A DNA stretch of 64,000 nucleotides, taken from the NCBI GenBank assembly GCA_950295325.1, contig OX485808.1, forward strand, positions 9,426,501-9,490,500, given 5' to 3'. How positions within the stretch are numbered: the stretch's first letter is position 1; each line of letters begins with the position of its first letter. Below are positions 46,803 through 56,863 of this stretch, piece after piece. Position numbers and translations under genes: made by a program. The notes below the pieces were generated by a model that was not told the DNA's origin, searched no databases, and was given only the letters and a program-made list of their open reading frames with translations. The stretch is from Polytrichum commune. Its lineage: Eukaryota; Streptophyta; Polytrichopsida; Polytrichales; Polytrichaceae.

Positions 46803-47323
46803 GCCATAGTAGGCGTAGGGTTTTGGGCCATAGGCAAGAACATTTTGGGTCGCACTATCCAATGGATGTTTAGGTGTTAGCATGCTATGCATTTTACATG
46901 CCATACTTTGTATGTTCTATTTGCAATAATATAAGTGTCATATGATTTCCCCTTCCATATGGTCTAAGGTTTGGATTGCCCTACCTAAACCATCACAAAT
47001 ATGAGTTTGGAATATTTTGTATGCCATATTATATTGGTTAACATATTAACCCTTCAATAAGATCTATGGTTTGGATTGCCCTACCTAAACCATATTCGTA
47101 CAAGCTCTAATATTTTGTGTGCAATAATATGAATGTTTTAAGGTTTCCCCTTCAATTTGGTCTAAGGTTTGGGTTGCCCACCCTAAACCATCACAAATAT
47201 GAGTTATATATGGGGTTTTTTGGTCTAAACACCCGCTTCAAAGTGTTCGCATCTTACAACTTTCTCCAATATGTGTTCCATTTATCCTTGTTCTTATTTT
47301 TATGAATGTCTCAAAATGCCCAA
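46803..47323. other. Right subterminal region with ~100-bp degenerate repeats
   Basis: Non-coding. Three degenerate units near 46961, 47060 and 47158 share an imperfect palindrome of the form GGTTTGGATTGCCCTACC followed by TAAACC, distinct from but reminiscent of the GTTTGGG...CCCAAAC palindromes elsewhere in the element. Confidence 0.6.
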
Positions 47324-47351
47324 AAAGTCTCAATTTAACGAATATAGTGTT
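47324..47351 (-). repeat. Right terminal inverted repeat
   Basis: 28 bp ending CGAATATAGTGTT, exact inverse of 31129-31156. Directly followed by the first unit of the 48-bp minisatellite (AGTGGCTCTTG). Confidence 0.75.
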
Positions 47352-50000
47352 AGTGGCTCTTGTGTGTGAGGTTAAGGCCTTGGCCAAACATATTCGATTA
47401 GTGGCTCTTGTGTGTGAGGTTAAGGCCTTGGCCAAACATATCAGATTAGTGACTCTTGTGTGTGAGGTTAAGGCCTTTGGCCAAAAATTTGTGATTGTAG
47501 GCTCTTGTATATGAGGTTAAGGCCTTGGCCAAGAATTTGTGATTGTATCCTCTTCTATATGAGGTTAAGGGCTTGGCCAAAAATTTGTGATTGTAGGCTC
47601 TTGTATATGAGGTTAAGGCCTTGGCCAAATATTTCAGATTGTAGGCTCTTGTGTATGAGGTTAAGGCCTTGGCCACAAAATTTCAGATTGTATCCTCTTG
47701 TATGTGAGGTTAATGCATTGCCAAAAGTTTGTGATTGTTGGCTCTTGTGTGTGAGGTTAAGGACTTGGCCAAAAAATTGTGATTGTATCCTCTTCTATAT
47801 GAGGTTAAGGGCTTGGCCAAAAATTTGTGATTGTAGGCTCTTGTATATGAGGTTAAGGCCTTGGCCAAATATTTCAGATTGTAGGCTCTTGTGTATGAGG
47901 TTAAGGCCTTGGCCACAAAATTTCAGATTGTATCCTCTTGTATGTGAGGTTAATGCATTGCCAAAAGTTTGTGATTGTTGGCTCTTGTGTGTGAGGTTAA
48001 GGACTTGGCCAAAAAATTGTGATTGTATCCTCTTCTATATGAGGTTAAGGGCTTGGACAAAAATTTGTGATTGTAGGCTCTTGTATATGAGGTTAAGTCC
48101 TTGGCCAAACATATCACATTAGTGGCTGTTGTGTGTGAGGTTAAGGCCTTGGCCAAAAATTTCGGATTGTATCCTCTTGTATGTGATGTTAAGGCCTTGG
48201 GCAAAAATTTCAGATTGTTGGCTGTCGCAACCCTTGCTAGGTCCCTTAACAATCTTGCCAATTTTCGTTTCTAGCAAAGGTTACGAGCGCTAACCATTCG
48301 CATTCCGCCATGCTAATGGATAGCTCCTCTTACCCTGGACCAATAGTTCATAGGAGGGAACCAACCCTCCTACTTTGCTTTCGGGACTCACCCCTTAATC
48401 GGTAACCCATTTCCCCAATGTGGACTTCCATCCATGGAAGTCCAATCCTATGTTGATCATCGCGTTGCCGGAGCAACACTACAACAACCCGAAGCATACT
48501 AGGCAACTATGGCCTCACAATAGGCCAAAGCCCATGGAGGCCTTGCCGTTCGGCCTCGGGTGGGTGAGGCCACACCACCTCACCCATATAAGCCTCTAGG
48601 ACTTCACGCGGGGCCCCTACCCCACCGTCAACCAACCTCTTGTCTCTCTACCAAGAGTTGGGGCCAAGTGGACATTTTCCCTTAGCCGCTGGGCCTAGAA
48701 GCCCCCAGCAGCTTCAGACCATCATAACTTCCTTGTATGATGTCTGATTCCAGTAACCAACCACTCCATCTTCATCTACGCTTCACGTAGATGCCGATGG
48801 ACTGGTCACTTGCCCCATTCGGGCAAGTGGTGAGGAAGTTATGCCTGTTTGAACCTTGGCAGTCCCGGGAATCACTCCCAGGCACTGCTGTAGCAGGGCG
48901 CTGTCCCGGGACAGCGCCCCACTCAAATGGCCATAACTCCTAGCTCACACCTCGGATTGAGGTGTTCTTGAGCATTCTAGAAACACCACGCCATGAGCTA
49001 CGCATAGCTCATGGCCTTACCCTTGTGCCTCCTAGTCTTCGTGGATGGGAGGCGTTCCCAACGCCCGGGGACCTCACCCACACTAGGATCACTTGGGCCC
49101 TCTCACCAACGGCGCCACAAGTCCCGGGTGTCACTCCAGGGTCCCCCTTGTGCCCATGGTGTTTCGGGCACTCCTCATGGAGAGGTGCGCGACATTGGCT
49201 CTTGTGTGTGAGGTTAAGGCCTTGGCCAAAAATTTGTGATTGTAGGCTCTTGTATATGAGGTTAAGGCCTTGGCCACAAAATTTCAGATTGTATCCTCTT
49301 GTATGTGAGGTTAATGCATTGCCAAAAATTTGTGATTGTTGGCTCTTGTGTGTGAGGTTAAGGCCTTGGCCACAAAATTTCAGATTGTATCCTCTTGTAT
49401 GTGAGGTTAATGCATTGCCAAAAATTTGTGATTGTTGGCTCTTGTGTGTGAGGTTAAGGCCTTGGCCATAAATTTCAGATTGTAGCCTCTTGTATGTGAG
49501 GTTAAGGCCTTGGCCAAACATATCAGATTAGTGGCTCTTGTGTGTGAGGTTAAGGCCTTGGCCAAACATATCATATTAGTGGCTCTTGTGTGTGAGGTTA
49601 AGGCCTTGGCCAAAAATTTGTGATTGTAGGCTCTTGTATATGAGGTTGAGGCCTTGGCCAAGAATTTGTGATTGTTGGCTCTTGTGTGTGAGGTTAAGCC
49701 CTTGGCCAAAAATTTGTGATTGTATCCTCTTCTATATGAGGTTAAGGGCTTGGCCAAACATATCAGATTAGTGGCTCTTGTGTGTGAGGTTAAGGCCTTG
49801 GCCAAAAATTTCAGATTGTATCCTCTTGTATATGAGGTTAAGGCCTTGGCCAGAAAATTCAGATTGTTGGCTCTTGTGTGTGAGGTTAAGGCCTTGGCCA
49901 AAAATTTGTGATTGTAGGCTCTTGTATATGAGATTAAGGCCTTGGCCAAAAGTTTCAGATTGTATGCTCTTGTGTGTGAGGTTAAGGCTCTTGTGAATTT
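47352..50000. repeat. 48-bp minisatellite, about 35 units, split by a solo LTR
   Basis: Unit of the form GGCTCTTGTGTGTGAGGTTA then AGGCCTTGGCCAAAAATTTG and TGATTGTA. Units run 47352-48222 and 49195-50000. In the left block a five-unit (240-bp) higher-order repeat is visible: CCTCTTCTATATGAGG recurs at about 47549, 47789 and 48029. The unit is 16 codons long, so long frames on both strands (up to 225 codons) are artefacts. Each unit holds the near-palindrome AAGGCCTTGG. Confidence 0.93.
48223..49194 (-). repeat. Solo LTR S4 inside the minisatellite
   Basis: 972 bp with TSD TTGGC (48218-48222 and 49195-49199). Its variants (TAGGTCCCTTAAC, TTTCCCCAATG) place it closest to the E5 LTRs. Confidence 0.93.
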
Positions 50001-50097
50001 TAAGCATTCTTGAGTCTTTGGGTTGAGGTTAAGTTCTTGGCCAAAATTTACTTGATTTTTGAGTTCATTTGTGTACCTCATCATTTGTTCATCAGGT

Positions 50098-50690
50098 TGT
50101 GGAAGATCGCTCTAATTGCACGTCATGGAGCCACTCGTATTGCATCTGGACCTAGATGTACAATTGTCAGTCTTAGTTCCCAACTTATTGGTGGGTGCCG
50201 CAAATGTGGATACGAGCCGGGAGACGGTATTGGACACCCAACGTCGTTTGTCGCTAATCCACGATTTGAGGCTATGTTGCAAATCATGGAAAAATGTTGT
50301 GGATAAAAGTGTGGAGTACAATGCTCTTCGTTTGGCTTAATATGAATACGCCATGGGTCCCAATGTAGACTTAAGGGTGTGTTTGCCACGTGAACATAAC
50401 CTCATCACACAATTTCAAATGAACATGATGTGGTTCTCTCATAGCCGCCACGTCAGCTTAAAAATTTCGCGGAGGATTCTTATGTCGGACTGGGGGATTT
50501 GTCATTACGTTCATTGGCTAAGCTAAGGGATGAATTGGAGAGTTGCTGGTGTGCGGAGGAGTTATATGGCATGATCTTTGAATCATTTTACCCATATTGG
50601 ACATGCCCGGCCGATAGGGTGTAGATGGAAATAAAGTAGAGGATGGTTGTATATAGCTACTTGAACTGAATACACATTTTTGTAAGTCTT
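50098..50690 (+). pseudogene. F-box-like fragment, degenerate
   Basis: After an acceptor-like TTCATCAG, one frame reads LRLCCKSWKNVVDKSVEYNALRLA, similar to the second half of an F-box (LRxVCKxWRxLID). An in-frame TAA interrupts it at 50338-50340, then YEYAMGPNV and further open text, a frameshift near 50500, and a stop before 50625. The N-terminal part of an F-box domain is not clear, so the assignment is tentative. Confidence 0.35.
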
Positions 50691-51284
50691 GAGTTTGGCA
50701 CCTAACTTCATGAACATTTTCTCGGCCAATCAAATATTTTGTGTATGGTAATTATTGAAATCTAATCGTACTTGGAAATAGTACCCAACCTACTTGGCGC
50801 AATTTATCACTTTGTGGAAATCATTTATGTACACTTAAGTTGTTCATCATATGTTAATGTTTGATTTCAATTGGTGACGTCAGCCCTAATTTAATATGAA
50901 ACATTTCAAACCTAGACTATAGGATGTTTGAGAACAAATGGAATCTTCCACGCCTATAGGATCCGTTGGTTTCTCGAACAATTCAGGGTTCTTATGTCCA
51001 CGGGAATGGGGTGCCTTTCCAACAAATTGAATTCAAACTACCCCTAAATCCACGAAAATAGGCACGGCTTCTCCTAAAATTACCCAATAAAATCTAAATT
51101 TTTCGCTCTCCAATCACCGCTCTCCGCTCTCCGCTCACACTACTAAGTTTCCCTGCACTTGACCACATTCTACTTGCACTATTTTCCTCGCATCATCGTC
51201 TTTTTCCATATGCATCGTCATTTTCCTTCATGCGATCTTATTTATTGGATCATAGAATTAAACTAGTCGAGTTGTTAATCACAG
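50691..51284. other. Spacer upstream of second phosphatase exon, no gene seen
   Basis: About 600 bp of AT-rich non-coding sequence, with CGCTCTCCGCTCTCCGCTC near 51110-51135. Ends in an acceptor-like GTTGTTAATCACAG at 51284. No ParB- or methylase-like exon is found between 46803 and this point. Confidence 0.5.
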
Positions 51285-52052
51285 GACCCCCCGGAGATAG
51301 GTCGCAACCCCTCGACCAGTGGACGTCAGACCCGAAACAAACCGTTCGTCGTGTTTGACCTGAACGGGGTGTTGTGTCACACCGAACACATCCCTAGGGT
51401 CCCCACGCGTCCCTTCCGTCACCCCGACGAAAGGGACTACGACGGCGACCTCGACACCCTCATTAACCGCAAGGCTGTCCGCGCCCGTCCCGGCCTGCGT
51501 GACTTCCTTCGAGAGGTGCTCGACGTAGCTCACGTCATTGTGTGGAGCTCCATGGTCATGGAGAACACCGAGCCAATCGTCGACTTCCTCTTCCGCGATC
51601 TTCCGAGCCCTTGCCTCGTCCTCGGCCAAGAGGATTGCGATGAATTGCTCGACGAAAAGGGTCTGCCGGTTCCAAAGTTCGGCGGTCGTGGCGGAGGACA
51701 ACAATTCCTCAAGGTCCTGAGGTCAAGACTGTGGCGGGGCATCCCCCGGCTGCAGGGGGTACCCCACGGGTGGTGGCCGACCCCCGAGAACACCATCCTC
51801 GTCGACGACAACCCCACCAAAAGCGTCTTGAACCCCCCGGGGAACGTCATCTTCCCCGCCACTTGGACCGGCGATAGGAACGACACGTTTTTGGTCGATA
51901 CGCTAGCGCCTTACCTTAGAAGGCTTGTTGTCCACGCCGGTAGCATACCATTTTTTGTTAGGTCCAACCCCATCGGCAATGTGGGTTTAAGCCCCCATGA
52001 TAATGTATTCAAGAGCATCATGAGGCTCGCCAAACTCAATAAATTGATTTGA
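51285..52052 (+). CDS. FCP1/NLI-type HAD phosphatase domain, second copy (terminal exon)
   Basis: Phase-0 exon of 255 codons plus stop, paralogous to the last exon of the large gene (45082-45894). Motifs: FVVFDLNGVLCHTEH (HAD motif I with DLNG), VIVWSSMVMENTEPIVDFLF (motif II), and TILVDDNPTKSVLNPPGN (the conserved acidic pair). Ends KLNKLI where copy 1 ends KFNKLI, so the stop codon is conserved. FCP1-like enzymes remove phosphate from Ser/Thr of proteins such as RNA polymerase II tails; the substrate here is unknown. No start codon lies between the acceptor and the domain, so upstream exons are missing or distant. Probably a truncated copy of the fusion gene. Confidence 0.75.
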   Translation, partial: DPPEIGRNPSTSGRQTRNKPFVVFDLNGVLCHTEHIPRVPTRPFRHPDERDYDGDLDTLINRKAVRARPGLRDFLREVLDVAHVIVWSSMVMENTEPIVDFLFRDLPSPCLVLGQEDCDELLDEKGLPVPKFGGRGGGQQFLKVLRSRLWRGIPRLQGVPHGWWPTPENTILVDDNPTKSVLNPPGNVIFPATWTGDRNDTFLVDTLAPYLRRLVVHAGSIPFFVRSNPIGNVGLSPHDNVFKSIMRLAKLNKLI

Positions 52053-52174
52053 AACGCCTCCATGTCTTTGCTTTGTATCATGTGGTTCACATTTACTAAT
52101 GCTTGCTCCGTTTTTGGATGTCTTTTTGTTGTTGTTTTTTGTTGTTGTTGTGCTTGTGGTTGTTGCCCCCTTAG

Positions 52175-53161
52175 TCTGCCCCCATATGCGACACCCCTAT
52201 CATGGATGGCCCTTCCCATCCCGACTCGGCCCTTGGCTCCCCTTCCCGCGACGTCACGAACTTCCAAATGCCATCCCTCTACCAGTTCTCGGCGGTCGAC
52301 GCGGCCTCGGCCGTGGATTACTCCCGCGACGTCGGCATCGACGACGGCGTCGTCAACAGCCCGCCCCCCGCACTTGTCGCCCACACCTACGCCCCGTCGC
52401 CCTCCCCCCTCTCCAAGGAGAAACGGACGCTCGTTCGTTTGGGGCACCTCTCGCCCTCGAAGGACGACGGCGTCGCTTGTCGCGGGCCGAGCCGGCGTCT
52501 CTGCATGGAAGGCCCCCGTTGCCACACCTCCCCCGCCAACTCTGTTCATCCCCCCGCAACGTCCTCCGCGATCGTGGGCCCTCCACGCCTCGACTCCCCC
52601 CCGCCATCCAACAGTGCAATAGTTCCATCGGCTCCGGATGTTCCCGTTGACGCCCCCCTCGTTCCCACCATCCCCCGCATGGACGTCCCCAAAGCCAAGG
52701 TGCAAACCCTCAACCCTAAACCCCTTTCCTGCTTTTGCTTCCCTTGTCTTCCGTGTGCGTGCCGTTATCTTTACGATCGCCCACCCCAAACCGCTCTCAT
52801 TATTTTCCCCACTACATTCTTATACTTAGCTTCCTATGACGTTGTTTCGCAGGTGGCTACCCGCTCGCTTGGTGCCCGGCCCTCCTCCACGTCCTCCTTG
52901 GACAGGCACGCCCTGAAGGCCGCATCATTCGAGTCCGATCGTTGTTTGGCCCTCTGCCGTAGCGCAAGACATTCCCTCTCGCAAACGCACTCGTATTCCA
53001 CTCACAATACCACTCTGTACAATTTGGGAGCGCGTCCGGAAATTTGGAAGAACGATACGTATTCCGGGTCCGTCAACAAAAACGGTTATAGCCGCGGGCC
53101 TGAGATTTTCAGAGCCATGGAGGCTGCCAAAAACAAGGACTTAGCCGCGAAAAAAAAATAG
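52175..53161 (+). CDS. Small conserved protein, copy 2
   Basis: Exons 52175-52699 and 52853-53161, phase 0 (donor GCCAAG/GTGCAA, acceptor TTTCGCAG/GTGGCT). The 153-bp intron is itself free of stops, so an unspliced frame of 319 codons also exists. With the ATG at 52202 the spliced protein has 268 residues; the frame is open back to an acceptor-like CCCCTTAG at 52174, so an upstream exon is possible. Shared with copy 1: VDAASAVDYS, GVVNSPPP, SPSPL, and NGYSRGPEIFRAMEA near the C-terminus followed by Lys-rich text. Middle part Pro/Ser-rich and probably disordered. Function unknown. Confidence 0.65.
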   Translation, partial: SAPICDTPIMDGPSHPDSALGSPSRDVTNFQMPSLYQFSAVDAASAVDYSRDVGIDDGVVNSPPPALVAHTYAPSPSPLSKEKRTLVRLGHLSPSKDDGVACRGPSRRLCMEGPRCHTSPANSVHPPATSSAIVGPPRLDSPPPSNSAIVPSAPDVPVDAPLVPTIPRMDVPKAKVQTLNPKPLSCFCFPCLPCACRYLYDRPPQTALIIFPTTFLYLASYDVVSQVATRSLGARPSSTSSLDRHALKAASFESDRCLALCRSARHSLSQTHSYSTHNTTLYNLGARPEIWKNDTYSGSVNKNGYSRGPEIFRAMEAAKNKDLAAKKK

Positions 53162-53536
53162 TGGGTCGGACTAGTGGGACTTGAAGCGTACTAGTGGGAC
53201 GGACTCCCTAAATGCGCTTAGGTGTAGAACATATAATTTAGTGCTTACTTTCTATTGTATTCCAAGTTACTCAAGACATTGATGGTATTTCCATTATATT
53301 TGTATTTCAATCCCATTGGATTCATTCAACTTCCATTCATTCTCCGCATCTTTCCTTCCATTCATAACGATCTCTCATTTCATACGCAACTATTCTCATG
53401 TATGCCTCACATTTTTGTTCACTTTCATGCCTTTGTGTCTAATAATAGTGTCCAAAATTATACATATGGGATTTTTGGCCGTCATTACTGGTCCAATTTT
53501 GAAAAGTGCATCCTTATTTAGTCTCATAATCAACAA
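53162..53536. other. Right subterminal region of the second copy, no gene seen
   Basis: About 375 bp of AT-rich sequence between the small gene and the terminal repeat, probably its 3' untranslated region. AGTCTC at 53520 repeats the subterminal motif of the other ends. Confidence 0.5.
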
Positions 53537-53564
53537 AAAGTCTCCAATTACCGAATATAGTGTT
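53537..53564 (-). repeat. Third copy of the terminal repeat (right end)
   Basis: 28 bp ending CCGAATATAGTGTT; differs from 47324-47351 at only a few positions. It lies 403 bp past the small gene, comparable to 549 bp in copy 1. No partner left end for this copy was found in the window. Confidence 0.7.
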
Positions 53565-54743
53565 TGATGCTGGCAGACTACCAGCGGAACGATGGAATCC
53601 GTTTGGATGTAGGGTGGGAGGGTTGGGTGTTCATGGCTTCTTTAGATTCGTGTGGGAATGCTAAGGGTCTTCATGACCAATATTATATCCACAATGGGAA
53701 AAAACTAATAAATCCGTTGCTTTCAGCTGCTAAAACTTTGCAGTTAGGAGGAGATTTGTGTCTCCATGATCACATAGAGCAAGTATTTCAACAGTTTACG
53801 GTTGAAGAACATGGTTTGACTGGAGAAGATGTAGAAAGAAGGGACCGGCAGAATTGGGCTACGGCACAGAGGTTGTGTCAGTCAAAAGTCAGGACATGTT
53901 TGGCTCGCATGCGTGCTCTTGATTATCCTCATCGTGAAAGAACCCTCGGAACGGAATTGTACTTGGATATATGTGTTGCCTCTATTTGACATTTTCCATT
54001 CTCCTGCTTTGGACTTGCGTTCTAGGATAGTATTGTGTGGCAAGGTCCCCTTTTTTTTTCGACTTTGGAGGTTGTGGTTGCAGCATGGAGATCACGGTGT
54101 ATTGGGTAATTTGGAACCACTTGTGTAGGCAAAGAACTTTGGAAGCCTACAATGTTTTATTGATATTCAATTATCGTGTCATTTTGTTGTTCTTTTAATT
54201 TGTCATTTCAAAGACAAGTTCCCCGACTTAGCTGTGTCGCTGCATTTGACTGGGAGTGATTCCTGCGAAATCTTCTTCTCAAGAATTGGTGGCATGAATG
54301 GCCACGAACGTGCCTATGACTTCCATCAATTGGTGAACACCGCAAATACATTGAACCACATTTCAACTGTCAAGTATGGGAAAAACGGTCTAGTCTTCAA
54401 GAAACAACACAACAAGATGGATACTGTCTGGGAATCATTGCACAAGCTGCAACCTTGGGAGCAGCGTTGCAATTTGGGTGACTACAGTCTGATTTCAACA
54501 AACGTAGAGGTGATATCAACTCTACAGGAAGGACTGAAACAAACCCAAGGCATGCTGAGGTCGCTGAATATAGTGCCAAGTACACAGTGCCAACCACGAC
54601 GAAGAATTTGGTATGACAAACCCTGGCTGGTGGAGAGAGAAGACCCTAAATGCTTCCACTACAAACCGGGTGCAACGACGCTACCGTGTCAGCGGTGGGA
54701 CGCGAGCGGTGAGCAGAAAAAAGTCAACGCTTTCCAATTATAG
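53565..54743 (+). pseudogene. Transposase-like pseudogene, family uncertain
   Basis: Begins at the terminal repeat, so it is probably cut by it. Two frames joined by a shift near 53985, with one in-frame TAG at 54126-54128. Landmarks: LADYQRNDGIRLDVG, LGTELYLDICV, IFHSPALDLRSRIVL, FRLWRLWLQ, and LTGSDSCEIFFSRIGGMNGH followed by RAYDFHQLVNTANTLNHIS. The SD-CE-FFS-GG block recalls the C-terminal part of cut-and-paste transposases, but I cannot name the family. The C-terminus is rich in Cys, His and Trp. Confidence 0.4.
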
Positions 54744-55266
54744 TAAAATTTCCAAATTTAGAATCCATAAATAGAAAAATCGTGGGACCTCTTTTTTTAG
54801 TAAAAATGATGGACCTATTTCCGTGGAAATTTTGAGGGATTTAAGGACAAAGACTTGGTTTTAGGGTACCTTTCAGAGAGACTAGTTCACATGATTTACT
54901 TAAACCAGGGAACTTTTGACTGTCCATATTATGGTGAGAGCCGCTTAATCATAGGCTATGGTCACAACGTAAGAAAAAATTCTAAGTCATAAAATTAAAG
55001 CATTCAAGCATTCAAGCAAAGTAGCAAAACTCGTACCATTCAATAACATCTAAAACTACTGTTGGAAGGAGAGACCCATAAATATTTAGAAACCTTTATA
55101 GATATTTAAAAACGATTACAATTCACATCATGTAGATAATGATAGGTCTGAAATATCAACGATATTTTCGGAATACGTGCACTCATACTATAGTATACTC
55201 AACGCAATAATACTTAGCGACAAATTATAAATAAGGGGGGCAGCCTAGCTCCTATAGGTATCCACG
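54744..55266. other. AT-rich spacer between convergent pseudogenes, no gene seen
   Basis: About 520 bp containing the convergent 3' ends of the flanking genes; no coding or RNA feature recognised. Confidence 0.5.
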
Positions 55267-55840
55267 CTAAGGTCCCACATGCTTCATGATGCCACTTTCG
55301 AGGAGGTGCTTCACTTCATTGAAACTAAGACTCGGAGCATGGATGAAAGTGTCTTCGTATTGATCCAAGTTGCAGGTCACACGGAAGATGAAGTACAAGT
55401 GCTTGCAGTTCACCCAAGTGCGCCGCTTCCCAAGTGCTCTTGTTGACATCTCCACGAAATCCGGGCAGGTGCACGACGGGAAGGTGCTGATAGTGATACG
55501 GTACTCTTCAACCTTAGCCTTCTTTCGGGACTGGAAGAGAATGATGCAGCCGATCCCTGGGTGAGGTATCATTGTGACGGAGGTGATTTGTCCGTCGACG
55601 TTGAGGGTTGACTCCCACTTGTTGCGTTGTTGGATGCATGGTCCGTTGTTACTGCGTCGGATCTTCTTTCCAAACTTGAGCGTAGGGTATTGATCGGCTT
55701 GGGCCGGGGTAGGGAGTTCGGCCATGGATGAGGCAACATTGGAGGAGTCGCCGAAGAGTCTTCTGGGTGACACATCTTGACGCTGCTGAAGTTGGAATCC
55801 CCCTTCTTCAAGGGCCAAAACCTCCTGGAGAGTGAGGTTT

Positions 55841-56813
55841 TGTCGCGCACCTCTCCATGAGGAGTGCCCGAAACACCATGGGCACAAGGGGGACCCCGGA
55901 GTGACACCCGGGACTTGTGGCGCCGTTGGTGAGAAGGCCCAAGTGATCCTAGTGTGGGTGAGGGCCCCGGGCGTTGGGAACGCCTCCCACCCACGGAGAC
56001 TAGGAGGCAGAAGGGTTAGGCATGAGCTATGCGTAGCTCATGGCGTGGTGATTCTAGAATGCTCAAGATCACCTCAATCGGAGGTGTGAGCTAGGAGTTA
56101 TGGCCATTTGAGTGGGGCGCTGTCCCGGGACAGCGCCCTGGTACAGCAGTGCCTGGGAGTGATTCCCGGGACTGCCAAGGTTCAAACAGGCATAACTTCC
56201 TCAAGACTTGCCCGAATGGGGCAAGTGACCAGTCCATCGGCATCTACGTGAAGTGTAGATGAAGATGGAGTGGTTGGTTGTTATGATCAGACATCATACA
56301 AGGAAGTTATGATGGTCTGAAGCTGCTGGGGGGGTTCTAGGCGCAGCAGCTAAAGGAAAATGTCCACTTGGCCCCAACTCTTGGTAGAGAGACAAGAGGT
56401 TGGTTGACGGTGGGGTAGGGGCCCCGCGTAGAGTCCTAGAGGCTTATATGGGTGAGGTGGTGTGGCCTCACCCACCCGAGGCCGAACGGCTCGGCCTCCA
56501 TGGGCTTTGGCCCATTGTGAGGCCATAGTTGCCTAGTATGGTTCGGGTTGTTGTAGTGTTGCTCCGGCAACGCGATGATCAACATGGGATTGGACTTCCA
56601 TGGACGGAAGTCCACATCTAGGAATGGGTTACCGATTAAGGGGTGAGTCCCGAAAGCAAAGTAGGAGGGTTGGTTCCCTCCTATGAACTATAAGGTCCGG
56701 GGTAGGAGGAGCTAACCATTAGCATGGCGGAATGCGAATGGTTAGCGCTCGTAACCTTTGCTAGAATTGAAAATTGGCAAGATTGTCAAGGGGGGCTAGC
56801 AAGGGTGGCGACA
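55841..56813 (+). repeat. LTR (5' LTR of E7)
   Basis: 973 bp from TGTCGCGCACC to GGTGGCGACA. Contains a chain of short perfect inverted repeats, for example 55970-55984, 56021-56042, 56115-56138, 56207-56225, 56241-56261, 56292-56314, 56322-56350, 56450-56473, 56478-56498, 56592-56613, 56662-56683 and 56711-56746. A possible TATA region CTTATATG lies at 56443-56450. Confidence 0.95.
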
Positions 56814-56815
56814 CT

Positions 56816-56827
56816 TGGTATCAGAGC
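56816..56827 (+). promoter_or_regulatory. E7 primer binding site
   Basis: TGGTATCAGAGC, two bases after the LTR; complement of the plant iMet tRNA 3' end. Confidence 0.9.
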
Positions 56828-56863
56828 AGGGTTCCAATATTTGAGCTAGCACTTTGAGGGAGA

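Larger units (their letters stand above)
31129..47351. mobile_element. Candidate 16.2-kb TIR DNA transposon with cargo genes
   Basis: Bounded by a perfect 28-bp inverted repeat (31129-31156 and 47324-47351) beginning AACACTATATTCG. Inside are a DUF7869-type gene transcribed toward the left end, a large ParB/methylase/phosphatase-like gene and a small gene transcribed toward the right end, and many copies of one 20-bp palindrome. A third copy of the terminal sequence (53537-53564) ends a second phosphatase-plus-small-gene block with the same order, which supports a mobile family. No clear target-site duplication is visible: the left flank is broken chromovirus E6, the right flank a minisatellite. 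Confidence 0.65.

Noticed and set aside
31129..47351. Assigning the 16-kb element to CACTA because its ends contain CACTA
   Set aside because: The repeat starts AACACTATATT, the flanking 3-bp sequences do not match, and no CACTA-type transposase is present.
47505..50084. Long frames of 205 and 225 codons in the minisatellite
   Set aside because: Same reason: a 48-bp unit equals 16 codons. No start context or domain.
50010..50306. 98-codon frame overlapping the F-box-like fragment
   Set aside because: Another frame has the recognisable LRLCCKSWKNV text, and this one starts in minisatellite sequence.
31119..53575. Target-site duplication for the terminal repeats
   Set aside because: Left flank TAGTCTT was compared with right flanks AGTGGCT and TGATGCT; no 2-9 bp direct repeat is convincing.
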